Positions 1 through 7,952 of a DNA stretch of 40,753 nucleotides are shown in pieces. Below the pieces are notes generated by a model. It was not told the origin of the DNA. It was given only the letters and a program-made list of their open reading frames with translations, and ran no database searches. Each line of letters opens with the position of its first letter. The first letter of the stretch is position 1. The DNA comes from Clostridia bacterium (lineage in GTDB: Bacteria; Bacillota; Clostridia; Oscillospirales; CAG-272). The DNA lies in the NCBI GenBank assembly GCA_017631855.1, contig JAGBSP010000035.1:1-40753 (forward strand), read 5' to 3'. Position numbers and translations under genes: made by a program.

Positions 1-659
1 AGGGCGGCTACACGCTCGACGAGCTCAACGCCCGTCTGTACGAAATCCCCAAGGAGGTTTACGGCACCGAGATGTCCGACAAGGAGCTCAAGACGGTGCA
101 GGGCGCCTTCTTCAAGAACGTCTATAAGCTTCTGATCGACAAGGAGAGAGGTCCTCGTCTGTATCTCTTCCTCTTTGCCATCGAGCCCGAGCGCTACGTT
201 GGACTTCTTGATTTCTCGTATCCCGAGACCGAAGAGGAAAAGGCGGCGAATGCTCCCGCTGAGGAGGCTTGCTGTAAAGAGGTTGCTGCGGTTGAAGAAA
301 ATCGCGAGCCCGATCCCGTCGAGCCCGTCAAGGAGCAGGTCACGATCGACGAATTCTCGAAGATCGACCTTCGTGTTTGCAAGGTTCTCAAGGCAGAGGG
401 CGTCCGCAAGTCGCACTCCTGTCTGAAGCTGACGCTCGACGACGGTATCGGCGAGAGAGTGATTATGTCCTCGATTAAGGAAGAATACTCCCCCGAGGAT
501 CTCATTGGCAAGAAGATTATCGTCGTTGCCAACCTCAAGCCCAACCGTATCTGCAACGTCACCTCGCAGGGTATGCTTCTTGCGGGTACGAACAATGCCT
601 GCGGCTGCAAGGTCATCTTCGTAGATGACGCCGTTCCCACGGGTACGCAGATCAAGTAA
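1..659 (+). CDS. lysK: Lysyl-tRNA synthetase, class I (C-terminal part) with fused tRNA-binding domain
   Basis: The reading frame is open from the left edge (first full codon at base 3), so this is the 3' end of a gene that starts outside the window. The first ~65 visible residues (ELNARLYEIPKEVYG, then FFKNVYKLLIDKERGPRLYLFLF) match the C-terminal helical end of class I, archaeal-type LysRS, where a GPRL/F motif precedes the terminus. After a Glu/Pro-rich linker comes an EMAP-II/MetRS-beta-like OB fold of ~105 residues (IDEFSKIDLRVCKVL, then GKKIIVVANLKPNRI and SQGMLLA) that binds tRNA non-specifically. The enzyme charges tRNA-Lys in the cytoplasm. A MetRS C-terminus was considered because it carries the same OB fold, but the preceding helical part does not fit MetRS. 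It ends in TAA, whose bases form part of the AAGGAG site of the next gene. Confidence 0.8.
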   Translation, partial: GGYTLDELNARLYEIPKEVYGTEMSDKELKTVQGAFFKNVYKLLIDKERGPRLYLFLFAIEPERYVGLLDFSYPETEEEKAANAPAEEACCKEVAAVEENREPDPVEPVKEQVTIDEFSKIDLRVCKVLKAEGVRKSHSCLKLTLDDGIGERVIMSSIKEEYSPEDLIGKKIIVVANLKPNRICNVTSQGMLLAGTNNACGCKVIFVDDAVPTGTQIK

Positions 660-670
660 GGAGACTTGCT

Positions 671-1447
671 ATGATAAAAACACTGGGACTCCAGCTTTAT
701 ACCGTCCGCGATTATATCAAGGATCCCGAATTTGCCGACCTGACCTTCAAAAAGCTCCGCGAGCTTGGTTACACCGAGGTACAGACGGCGGGCACCGACT
801 TTGACGAGCTTCTCTTTGGAGAGCTTCTCAAAAAGAACGGACTTTCGGTGGTCGGAACGCACATCTCCTTCCGCAAGGTCAAGGACGAGAAGGAGCAGAT
901 GCTTGAGCTTCACAAGGCGTGGGGAACGACCAATATCGGTATTGGCAGTATGCCCTCCGAGGCTCGCAAGGATCTTTCCTCTCTGAAGGAATTTATCGCA
1001 GACTTCAACCGCGCGGCGGAATTTTACGCAAAGCACGGACTGAAGCTGACCTATCATCACCACAACTTTGAATTTCTCCGCATCGACGGAACCAAGACGA
1101 TGATGGATCTGTTCTGCGAGGAATTTGATCCCGCCACGACCTCGTTCGTGCTTGACACCTGCTGGATTACGGCAGGCGGCGGAGAGGTTGTTGATTGGAT
1201 GGAGCGCCTCGCGGGACGCATCGATATTCTTCACCTCAAGGACACCTACCTCAAGGAGGTGGAGCCCAAGAGATACGAGCACAAGATCTGCGAGGTCGGA
1301 CAGGGCTCGGTGGCTTGGGACAAGGTCATCGCTGCGGCGGAGGAGATCGGCGTGAAGCATTACGTGGTCGAGCAGGACAACGGCTTTACGAAAACGCCCT
1401 TCGAGAGCCTTCGAATGAGCGCTGAGTTTTTGAAGAAATACAGATAA
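671..1447 (+). CDS. Sugar phosphate isomerase/epimerase (xylose isomerase-like TIM barrel)
   Basis: The 258-residue protein has the AP endonuclease 2/xylose isomerase-like TIM-barrel pattern: LGLQLYTVRD at the first strand, GTHISF, YHHHNFEF near residue 140, FVLDTCW, DILHLKD and a final VVEQD. These acidic and histidine residues normally hold a divalent metal. Family members isomerise or epimerise sugars and inositols; the substrate cannot be read from sequence. The length is normal and there is no signal peptide, so it should be cytoplasmic. The start is well supported by AAGGAG lying across the stop codon of the LysRS gene 11 bases upstream, so the two genes are probably co-transcribed. A strong hairpin directly follows the stop. 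Confidence 0.85.
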   Translation: MIKTLGLQLYTVRDYIKDPEFADLTFKKLRELGYTEVQTAGTDFDELLFGELLKKNGLSVVGTHISFRKVKDEKEQMLELHKAWGTTNIGIGSMPSEARKDLSSLKEFIADFNRAAEFYAKHGLKLTYHHHNFEFLRIDGTKTMMDLFCEEFDPATTSFVLDTCWITAGGGEVVDWMERLAGRIDILHLKDTYLKEVEPKRYEHKICEVGQGSVAWDKVIAAAEEIGVKHYVVEQDNGFTKTPFESLRMSAEFLKKYR

Positions 1448-1449
1448 TC

Positions 1450-1488
1450 AAAAAACACGGAAACGCAAATTGCGTTTCCGTGTTTTTT
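1450..1488. terminator. Bidirectional intrinsic terminator
   Basis: Near-perfect inverted repeat with 13-base arms (CACGGAAACGCAA and its complement, 1456-1482), flanked by A6 on the left and T6 on the right, so it can stop transcription from both sides. It serves the isomerase gene (+) and the XRE regulator gene (-), whose stop codon overlaps the T run. Confidence 0.9.
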
Positions 1489-2539
1489 ATTTCAGTAAGG
1501 CAAGCCGTTCTACAATATTCGCAAAACGGGGATCATCGTGAAGCGCGCCGTAAACAGGACGCTTTAGGCGTTCGACGTAGCTCTCCCCCGTGATCTTTTT
1601 TTCTTGATCGTGTCCTGCGGGGAGAGTGTAGTGAATATCTCTCACAAAGAGAGAGGTGTGGTCAATACTCGAAAAAGCAAAGAATTTCTCAAAATGAGAG
1701 CACATCGCATCAAGCTCCTCGAAGGCTTGCTCTATCTTACCCATCTTTGTTGAAAACAACGCCATTCGCTCGCAAATCCGAGCCAAGCGCGCCTCCCAAA
1801 AGCCAAAATCACCATCGTCAAACACCAAATAAAACAGATCGTAAATCATCCGTTCCATCTTATGCTTTTCCTCGTCGGTATAATTTGCTTCGGGGGTCGA
1901 GATCAGACGCTCTCCAAACTTGCGCGCCTTTTCACACAAATCCCAAAAATACTGTCTGCAATGCTGTACGAGCACCTCTCCCTTCAGTACCGAGATCAAA
2001 AGATCGCATTGCGTTGGTACCATGGAGGCGTAAGCGACCGCTTGCTCGTAATCTCCCAGCGCATCGTGTGTCAGCGAGAGAATTTGAAGCGCTCGAACCC
2101 GCTGCTCCAGATCCCCTTTTTCCAACAGCTTTTGCGCAAGATGAACAATTTCTTTTCCGTTCTTCTCCACGTCCTCTTCATAAAGAGTAAACGACAGATT
2201 CTGAAGCACGATAGCTTCATTGGGATAGCGAGCATAGGCACGTCGGCAAAGTGCAAGCCGCTCCTTGAGATCCGCATCCGCAGAAAGGCTTTGAACTTGC
2301 TCTGCAAACTTTGCCAGCTCTTCCCCTCTTCGAACCTCTTCACATCCCAGCAGATCGTCCACGGTGGTATCATAGAAGGATGCAATTCTCGGCAGAAAGG
2401 CAATATCGGGCATACCGTCTCCTCGCTCCCACTTAGAAACCGCTTGCGCGGAGATCATCAAATGAGCGGCAAGCTCTTCTTGGGTATTTCCCTTTTCACT
2501 CCGAAGCCGTTTGAGTGATTGAGCAATGGTAATCTCCAT
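1487..2539 (-). CDS. XRE-family transcriptional regulator with helical repeat C-terminus
   Basis: The 350-residue protein starts with a classic Cro/CI-type helix-turn-helix at about residues 7-62 (LKRLRSEKGNTQEELAAHL, AVSKWERG, then DTTVDDLLG). The rest, ~280 residues, is rich in paired helices (LCRRAYARYPNEAIVLQNL, ALGDYEQAVAYA) and resembles tetratricopeptide repeats, which in related regulators sense a ligand or peptide. It starts with ATG behind AAGGAG, 18 bases after the stop of the small membrane protein gene, so it is the last gene of the MoxR operon. It may regulate that operon, but nothing in the sequence shows its target. Confidence 0.8.
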   Translation of the reverse strand: MEITIAQSLKRLRSEKGNTQEELAAHLMISAQAVSKWERGDGMPDIAFLPRIASFYDTTVDDLLGCEEVRRGEELAKFAEQVQSLSADADLKERLALCRRAYARYPNEAIVLQNLSFTLYEEDVEKNGKEIVHLAQKLLEKGDLEQRVRALQILSLTHDALGDYEQAVAYASMVPTQCDLLISVLKGEVLVQHCRQYFWDLCEKARKFGERLISTPEANYTDEEKHKMERMIYDLFYLVFDDGDFGFWEARLARICERMALFSTKMGKIEQAFEELDAMCSHFEKFFAFSSIDHTSLFVRDIHYTLPAGHDQEKKITGESYVERLKRPVYGALHDDPRFANIVERLALLK

Positions 2540-2557
2540 AACATCTCCTTGCTTTTA

Positions 2558-3154
2558 CTATCTCTGATCCTTTAGCTTTTCGGCGCTACCTTCGGGCGGT
2601 TCTGTTCGTTCATCGTAACGATACCGATTATACAGCGAAAAGATCTCTATCTCGTTTTCACTGTTCCCCTCAAAGGTCTTGATCTCTTCGGGGGTATGGC
2701 TTGCCCGAATCCACGCGCCACGGCGAAGGCGTCCGCTCACCGTTTGCCGATAGAGATATTTCATTTTTTGGCGTTCGGTTTTCAGTTGCCTCCAGCGAGG
2801 CTGCTTTTTTCGTTTTTCGGGCGATTTTTCGGTTTCTTCAAAACGAAACTGAATTTTTGTTTCGCCCAAAAGAACATTTCTTTTTTTGCGAATGCTCCGC
2901 TTTGCCATCCAAAGAGAAAACCTCCTTGCTATGGCAGAAAATACCCTTTGTATTCCAACGGCAATCGCACTTTTCCACTTTGTTTGATACAGCCGCCAAA
3001 GCACAAAAAACAGCAACGCAATATTGAGTGTCAGCGCTCCGCCAAAAAGAAACGAAAGCTCCCTTGACACCGGAAACAAATACAGCAGTCCCGCCACCGT
3101 ACTAAGAAGAAAGATTAGGATAATTTCATATCGAAATTTATATAGCGTCTTCAT
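2558..3154 (-). CDS. Small membrane protein, DUF4129-like C-terminus
   Basis: A 198-residue protein with two membrane helices at about residues 10-27 and 33-53, then a very basic cytoplasmic stretch and a C-terminal segment (RRGAWIRASHTPEEIKTFE, then IEIFSLYNRYRYDE). The last part resembles the DUF4129 pattern (arginine-rich start, TPEE, closing Tyr-x-x-x-Arg-Tyr) found in proteins encoded beside MoxR and DUF58 genes. The start chosen is the ATG at 3154 behind AGGGG; it overlaps the end of the DUF58 gene by 17 bases. An upstream start at 3199 is possible but lies deeper in that gene. The stop is TAG followed directly by in-frame TAA. Function unknown; the DUF4129 match is tentative. Confidence 0.7.
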   Translation of the reverse strand: MKTLYKFRYEIILIFLLSTVAGLLYLFPVSRELSFLFGGALTLNIALLFFVLWRLYQTKWKSAIAVGIQRVFSAIARRFSLWMAKRSIRKKRNVLLGETKIQFRFEETEKSPEKRKKQPRWRQLKTERQKMKYLYRQTVSGRLRRGAWIRASHTPEEIKTFEGNSENEIEIFSLYNRYRYDERTEPPEGSAEKLKDQR

Positions 3155-4259
3155 ACGGACCCCTAGTTTCCAACATAATAATATGTATCGCATATCCAAA
3201 CTGCTCAGCTTGATTGATCACCTTTGCCAACTCATCATCTACGCTTGCGGTGATTAAAAAGAGATCGGTCATATGGTCGAGCGTCGGCAGAATCCTTTGA
3301 AGGAGTGCTGTGACGGAATAATCCCTTTTTGAATACCACGTGATCTCCGCAAAAGCTTCCAAAATTCTTTTCGTATGCCTCTCTCCACTTCCGCACGGAA
3401 TATCAATATATTGCGATGATCCTTGCGCACAATTCGACGAAAATCCTACGTTGGCGCCGTGTTTGACAGCTTCGCAAAAAAGAAAGCAGGCATAGCGGAG
3501 TCCCAGCTCCACTCTCTCTTCATCGTGAAGTCTTGCCTGTGAAACCGCGCTGACGTCCAAGAGAATCATAGAGTCTAAATTCTGTGAGGAATCGTAGCGA
3601 TTGCACATCAACTGACGGATGCCACCCGCAAGAAAGCGTGCCGAAACTTTAAAATTGACCGATCGCATCGGCGCGCCAAAATAATACGGAGCAATGCCCG
3701 AAACAAAGAAGGGATCTTCGATATATTTTTTCTTGGCAAGGGTATCCGCCGTATCGTTCAGCTTTGGGGAAATTGACAGTCCCGTGTTGTAAATATTGGG
3801 ATATGCGTAAAAATCAAGCTCGTCCGAAAATTCAAAGTCACAGCTCCGATAGGTCACCGTGGCGGTATTGAATCGATAATGATCTCTGCGGTCTGCTACG
3901 ATCACGTGCTTTTTGGATACCGTGGAATAGGGTGGAATCCAAAAAATACTCGTCACCTTTGTCATTTCAGAGCATTTCAATCCGTCCACGGTCAGTCCTG
4001 CGGGGACAAAAAACTCCACGGAAATCGAAAATAGCGGAAACCAAACGGAATTTCTGACGATTTCGGTCATTTCGATCGTCTCGCCCACAAAAATTCCGTC
4101 GATAGAAAAGGAACGAGCATATCGCATTTGTGCCAACGCCCATTGTTTTCCCCTTCGATACACCAAAAGAAGCAATCCCCCTAGGCAAAGCACGCCAAGC
4201 GCACACCAAAACCAAGGCGACAAGAGAATTTCGAGTAAAAATTCAAAAAAAGACGACAT
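3138..4259 (-). CDS. DUF58 domain protein
   Basis: A 373-residue protein with one or two membrane helices near the N-terminus (FFEFLLEILLSPWFWCALGVLCLGGLL, described in pieces), a beta-rich middle and a DUF58 core near residue 200 (GAPMRSVNFKVSARF, then DSMILLDVSAVSQ), which resembles a von Willebrand A fold. DUF58 proteins are nearly always encoded next to MoxR ATPases and are thought to act with them in envelope or complex assembly. The order MoxR, DUF58, membrane protein is seen here; the transglutaminase gene often found with them is absent. The start is ambiguous: GTG at 4262 and ATG at 4259 share one GAGGG site, and the ATG has the better spacing. The stop codon of MoxR overlaps that site. 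Confidence 0.85.
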   Translation of the reverse strand: MSSFFEFLLEILLSPWFWCALGVLCLGGLLLLVYRRGKQWALAQMRYARSFSIDGIFVGETIEMTEIVRNSVWFPLFSISVEFFVPAGLTVDGLKCSEMTKVTSIFWIPPYSTVSKKHVIVADRRDHYRFNTATVTYRSCDFEFSDELDFYAYPNIYNTGLSISPKLNDTADTLAKKKYIEDPFFVSGIAPYYFGAPMRSVNFKVSARFLAGGIRQLMCNRYDSSQNLDSMILLDVSAVSQARLHDEERVELGLRYACFLFCEAVKHGANVGFSSNCAQGSSQYIDIPCGSGERHTKRILEAFAEITWYSKRDYSVTALLQRILPTLDHMTDLFLITASVDDELAKVINQAEQFGYAIHIIMLETRGPYEDAI

Positions 4260-4271
4260 CACAGGCGTCCC

Positions 4272-5231
4272 TCATCGAGAGGCAAAATCAATTTCTTCGC
4301 TGGGAACGGGCGTTCTATCCAACACTGAAGAAATAAGTTCCCGGCCCAGCTCTCCCTTGTGGAAGAATTGATTTTGGAATACAATACGATGCGCCAGCAC
4401 GGGGATTGCCGCAGCCTTGATATCATCGGGCAATACGTAATCTCTGCCCGAAATGGCGGCGTGTGCCCTTGCCACGCGAACCAACGCAATCATTGCTCTG
4501 GGGCTGGCACCGAGTAGCACATCCTTCTCCCGTCGGGTCGCCTCGCAAATCGAAGCTGCATATACCAAAAGATCTCTATGAACGTACACGGAGCGCACTT
4601 CTTCTTTGGCTTGTCTGATATCCTCCGAGCTCACAGCCGAAGTCTCCGCTTCGCCCCGCTCAGTCACCAGCATTCGAGAAAGGATCTCCACATTTTCCGA
4701 ATGAGTGGGATATCCCATGGATGTTTTGATCAAAAAACGGTCGAGCTGTGCCTCGGGAAGCGCAAATGTTCCTTTGGTTTCTACGGGGTTTTGCGTTGCG
4801 ATTACCATAAAGGGCTCGTCCAACCGATAGGTCACACCGTCAACCGAAACCTGACGCTCTTCCATACATTCCAGAAGTCCCGACTGCGTTTTCGGCATCG
4901 CGCGATTGATCTCGTCCACCAAAAGAACGTTTGTAAACACGGGACCGCGAACAAAGCGGAATTCCGAACACTTCATATCAAAGAAGTTCACTCCCACAAG
5001 GTCGGAAGAAAGCATATCGGGAACACACTGTACGCGTTTAAAATCCAACGAAAGCGCCCTCGCGAACGTCTTTGCCAATACGGTCTTGCCCGTTCCCGGG
5101 ACGTCATCGAGCAGCATATGTCCATCACACAGAAGCGCGATCACGGCGAGCTCGATGACGTGCTCCTTTCCCACGATGACGGTGCCTACCCTTTCTTTGA
5201 TTGTTTTACACAGATATTCCACTGCACGCAT
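4272..5231 (-). CDS. MoxR-family AAA+ ATPase
   Basis: A 319-residue AAA+ ATPase. Visible motifs are Walker A (DVPGTGKT, residues 43-50), Walker B (LLVDEIN, about 103-109), sensor 1 (VIATQNP) and the helical lid with SPRAMIALVRVARAHA. MoxR ATPases act as chaperone-like remodelling factors, usually for vWA/DUF58 partners, and the next gene encodes such a partner. A longer reading frame starts at 5276, but that ATG lies inside the -10 box (5275-5280) and has no ribosome binding site. The ATG at 5231 has GAGAGG nine bases upstream and fits the family N-terminus, so I chose it. First gene of a four-gene operon. Confidence 0.9.
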   Translation of the reverse strand: MRAVEYLCKTIKERVGTVIVGKEHVIELAVIALLCDGHMLLDDVPGTGKTVLAKTFARALSLDFKRVQCVPDMLSSDLVGVNFFDMKCSEFRFVRGPVFTNVLLVDEINRAMPKTQSGLLECMEERQVSVDGVTYRLDEPFMVIATQNPVETKGTFALPEAQLDRFLIKTSMGYPTHSENVEILSRMLVTERGEAETSAVSSEDIRQAKEEVRSVYVHRDLLVYAASICEATRREKDVLLGASPRAMIALVRVARAHAAISGRDYVLPDDIKAAAIPVLAHRIVFQNQFFHKGELGRELISSVLDRTPVPSEEIDFASR

Positions 5232-5274
5232 TGTTTTTTCCTCTCTTAATTCCTCAAAAATATTTTTCAATTCC

Positions 5275-5303
5275 ATTATATCATATATTTTTCACTTTTA
5301 CAA
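5275..5303 (-). promoter_or_regulatory. Sigma-A promoter of the MoxR operon
   Basis: On the minus strand, TTGTAA (5298-5303), a 17-base spacer and a consensus TATAAT (5275-5280). Predicted transcription start is near 5268, leaving a leader of about 37 bases before the ATG at 5231. Confidence 0.6.
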
Positions 5304-5360
5304 CAAACGTTCCGTTTATTTTTGATTGAAAATATCAACGATCCGTAGGGTTATACCGTC

Positions 5361-5398
5361 AAAAAAGCGCACCTATTGAGAAAAATAGGTGCGCAAAA
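5361..5398 (-). terminator. Intrinsic terminator of the proA operon
   Basis: Inverted repeat GCGCACCTATT with its complement (5367-5394), followed on the minus strand by T6. It lies just after the YfcE-like gene stop codon. Confidence 0.85.
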
Positions 5399-5403
5399 TT
5401 GGT

Positions 5404-5967
5404 TTATATTTGATAGGTGCGATACTCTCCTCCAAAGAGGTCGCAGAAGGTAAAGACGCCGTTTTCGTACGTAAGGTAGCTCTTGGGCGAGTTTTCCTTC
5501 GGGATGGAAGTCGAGCCCGGGTTGAGATAGAGATTATTTTCTCCGAATTTCTCTGCCGCGGGGACGTGAGTATGTCCGTGGAGCAGGATCTCTCCCGCTT
5601 TGAGCGAGGGGAGATGTTTCAGGTTATGCGTATGTCCGTGCGTGGCGAAGATCGAAAGACCGTCAACCGACAGATAGGCATAGTCGGCAAGAATGGGAAA
5701 TTCGAGCACCATCTGGTCGACCTCGGTATCGCAGTTTCCGCGGACGCACAGAAGCTCGTTCTTCATTTCATTGAGCAGTGCGATGACCTTTTTCGGCGCA
5801 TATCCTGCGGGCAGGTCGTTGCGCGGTCCGTGGTACAGAAGATCTCCCAAAAGGATCAATCGCTCTGCCCCCGACGCCGCATAGCGCTCGGCAAGTGCTT
5901 TGGCACAATCGTAGTCGCCGTGAATATCCGACGCGATCATCCATTTCGTAGGTTTCGTATTCATCAT
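5404..5967 (-). CDS. yfcE: YfcE/MJ0936-family metallophosphodiesterase
   Basis: A 187-residue cytoplasmic phosphoesterase. The binuclear-metal motifs are all visible: DIHGD near residue 14, GDLLYHGPRN near 42, GNCD near 78, THGHTHN near 110 and GHTHVP near 131. YfcE enzymes hydrolyse phosphodiesters with Mn2+; the natural substrate is uncertain. Length is typical. Its ATG overlaps the TGA of proA (ATGA), which shows translational coupling and membership of the same operon. A strong hairpin follows the stop. Confidence 0.88.
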   Translation of the reverse strand: MMNTKPTKWMIASDIHGDYDCAKALAERYAASGAERLILLGDLLYHGPRNDLPAGYAPKKVIALLNEMKNELLCVRGNCDTEVDQMVLEFPILADYAYLSVDGLSIFATHGHTHNLKHLPSLKAGEILLHGHTHVPAAEKFGENNLYLNPGSTSIPKENSPKSYLTYENGVFTFCDLFGGEYRTYQI

Positions 5968-7214
5968 CGAATTGCCCCCTCTCCGCGAACAAGATATTTT
6001 TCGGTCGTCAGCGCCGAGAGTCCCATCGGTCCGCGGACGTGCAGCTTTTGCGTGGAAATTCCGATCTCCGCGCCAAATCCAAACTCGCCTCCGTCGGTAA
6101 ATCGGGTGGACGCGTTGACGTAGACCGCCGCCGAGTTGATCTCGCGAAGGAAGCGATCGGCATGTCCTTCGTTGCTCGTGACGATTGCCTCGCTGTGTCC
6201 CGTACTGTATTTATTGATATGCGCAATCGCATCGGACAGGGTATCCACCACCTTGATCGCTACGATATAGTCGTTATATTCGGTAAAGTAATCCTCTTCG
6301 GTCGCCTCGTTTGCCGTGGGAATCAGAACTTTGGTGCGCGGACAGCCGCGGATTTCTACGTCAAATTTGCCCAGCGCCTCAGAAAGCTTTGGCAAAAACT
6401 TTGCCGCCACTCCTGCGTGCACGAGAATCGTTTCAATCGCATTGCAGACCGAGGGACGAGAGCACTTGGCGTTCACCGCGATCGAGAGTGCCATATCAAT
6501 ATCGGCGCTGTCGTCCACGTACAAGTGACAGTTACCCGCTCCCGTTTCGATGACGGGGACTGTAGCGTTTTCGACCACGCTCTTGATCAGTCCCTTGCCG
6601 CCGCGCGGAATGAGCACGTCGACCCAGCCTCGCATCGTCATTAAGATCTGCGCGCTCTCACGCTCGGTTGATTCGACAAGCTCGACCGCGTGCGTGTCCA
6701 AGCCGCAATCTCCAAGCGCTTTCTTGATCACCGCGACGATCGCCATATTGGTATGGATCGCCTCTTTGCCGCCGCGCAGAATGACGGCATTTCCCGTTTT
6801 CAGACAGAGGGCTGCCGAATCGACCGTCACGTTCGGTCTTGCCTCATAGATCATTGCAACGACGCCGAGCGGCACGCGGACACGGGAAATTTTAAGACCC
6901 GAGGGACGCGTCCAGCTCTCTCCCTTTCCAATGGGATCCTCGAGGCCCACAAGGCTTCGAAGCGCCTGACAGATACCGAGAATCCGTGTAGGGGTGATGG
7001 TCAATCGGTCAAGCATTGCCTTCGACACGCCGTTTTCCTCGGCGTGCGCCAAATCTTCTTTATTTGCTTCCACCAGTGCGGCGGTTTCTTGCTCCAGAAG
7101 CTCCGCGATCCGCACAAGCAGGGCGTTTTTCTGCTCGGTCGTAGCAAGCGCCATTTTTGCCGCGGCAACCTTCGCGTTTTGACACAGTATTTCAATTTCT
7201 TCGCGCAATTCCAT
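5964..7214 (-). CDS. proA: Gamma-glutamyl phosphate reductase
   Basis: The 416-residue protein is full length for ProA, the NADPH-dependent reductase that turns gamma-glutamyl phosphate into glutamate semialdehyde in proline synthesis. Visible are the cofactor region (RVPLGVVAMIYEARPNVT, about 112-129), GNAVILRGGKEA at 141-152 and the catalytic Cys257 in KCSRPSVCNAIET. The start has GGAG eight bases upstream and lies five bases after the flavin reductase-like gene. The kinase gene proB, usually adjacent, is not present in this window. Confidence 0.96.
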   Translation of the reverse strand: MELREEIEILCQNAKVAAAKMALATTEQKNALLVRIAELLEQETAALVEANKEDLAHAEENGVSKAMLDRLTITPTRILGICQALRSLVGLEDPIGKGESWTRPSGLKISRVRVPLGVVAMIYEARPNVTVDSAALCLKTGNAVILRGGKEAIHTNMAIVAVIKKALGDCGLDTHAVELVESTERESAQILMTMRGWVDVLIPRGGKGLIKSVVENATVPVIETGAGNCHLYVDDSADIDMALSIAVNAKCSRPSVCNAIETILVHAGVAAKFLPKLSEALGKFDVEIRGCPRTKVLIPTANEATEEDYFTEYNDYIVAIKVVDTLSDAIAHINKYSTGHSEAIVTSNEGHADRFLREINSAAVYVNASTRFTDGGEFGFGAEIGISTQKLHVRGPMGLSALTTEKYLVRGEGAIR

Positions 7215-7219
7215 TTTGA

Positions 7220-7741
7220 TTACTCCGTTTCTTTTCGGTAAGCTTTTTCAATTTCAAGGACGTAGAAGCGATGATAGTCCTCTGCCGCATAGTGGGAAAG
7301 CAGTGCCGTATCAAGGAAGCACGCCTTGTTCAGATCGTCGGCATACAGCTTTCGGCAAAGAAGCACCGTGTCGGCTTCCCGAATGACGGGCACTCCGTCG
7401 ATCTCGACCGACGAAAGTCCCGCCTCGGCGAGCTTGTCGGTGTCGCGTCCGCTCTTGCTTCCGCAAAGGCGAAGCGCGCTTCGGTAGTCCTCGGTGAGAA
7501 AGGCGATCGAAAGCCGCTCCTCCGCTTCCATCAGCCCGTAGGTATGCCGTTGCGGTCGGACGAAGCAGATACAGATATTTTTGCCCCAAAGCACGCCGAG
7601 CGAGCCCCAGCTGGCGGTCATCGCATTGACTCGGTGATTTTTTTCGTCGCGCGCCGTGATCAGCATCCATTCCTTTCCGATCTTCTGCATCGCATTTTCA
7701 AGCATCATGGGAGAAATCTCCCGAAAACCGTAGCGTTCCAT
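7220..7741 (-). CDS. Flavin reductase-like (FMN-binding) protein
   Basis: A 173-residue protein of the flavin reductase-like/split-barrel FMN-binding family: VNAMTASWGSLGVLWGK and ICFVRPQRHTYGLME near residues 30-65, and a cysteine in SALRLCGSKSGRD. Such proteins bind FMN and reduce or transfer it; some act as stress-related oxidoreductases. A longer frame begins at 7888, but it runs across the promoter and a large hairpin; the ATG at 7741 has AAGGAG at good spacing and fits the family length. It heads an operon with proA and the phosphodiesterase gene; no link to proline synthesis is known to me. Confidence 0.82.
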   Translation of the reverse strand: MERYGFREISPMMLENAMQKIGKEWMLITARDEKNHRVNAMTASWGSLGVLWGKNICICFVRPQRHTYGLMEAEERLSIAFLTEDYRSALRLCGSKSGRDTDKLAEAGLSSVEIDGVPVIREADTVLLCRKLYADDLNKACFLDTALLSHYAAEDYHRFYVLEIEKAYRKETE

Positions 7742-7781
7742 CGCAATCTCCTTGTGAGTTTCTTGGTATTTTCCACCATAC

Positions 7782-7810
7782 ATTATATCAAAAAAATTCT
7801 CCCCCGTCAA
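7782..7810 (-). promoter_or_regulatory. Sigma-A promoter of the flavin reductase-proA operon
   Basis: On the minus strand, TTGACG (7805-7810), 17-base spacer, TATAAT (7782-7787). The -35 box sits inside a perfect 10-base inverted repeat listed separately. Confidence 0.7.
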
Positions 7811-7827
7811 TCGTTTTCGGGGGAGAA
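7797..7827. repeat. Perfect inverted repeat overlapping the -35 box
   Basis: Arms TTCTCCCCCG (7797-7806) and CGGGGGAGAA (7818-7827) with an 11-base gap. Read on the minus strand it is followed by T7 (with the T pair of the arm), so it looks like an intrinsic terminator, yet no minus-strand gene lies upstream of it. It could be an operator, or end an antisense or small transcript from the DAHP synthase side. Confidence 0.7.
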
Positions 7828-7881
7828 AAACGCGCTTTGAAAATTTTTTCTTTTGCAGAGAGAATTTTTTACCAAAAAAGG

Positions 7882-7910
7882 TCGACAAGGAAAGAATTTA
7901 GGTGTATAAT
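7882..7910 (+). promoter_or_regulatory. Sigma-A promoter of the DAHP synthase gene
   Basis: TCGACA (7882-7887), 17-base spacer, TATAAT (7905-7910). Predicted start near 7917 leaves a leader of about 36 bases before the ATG at 7953 and rules out the upstream ATG at 7902. Confidence 0.7.
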
Positions 7911-7952
7911 AAATTCAAGCTTTTAGAAACTCTTAGTAAGAAGGTATCCGAT

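Noticed and set aside
5232..5276. Upstream ATG of the MoxR gene
   Set aside because: It falls inside the -10 box and lacks a ribosome binding site; the ATG at 5231 has both site and family fit.
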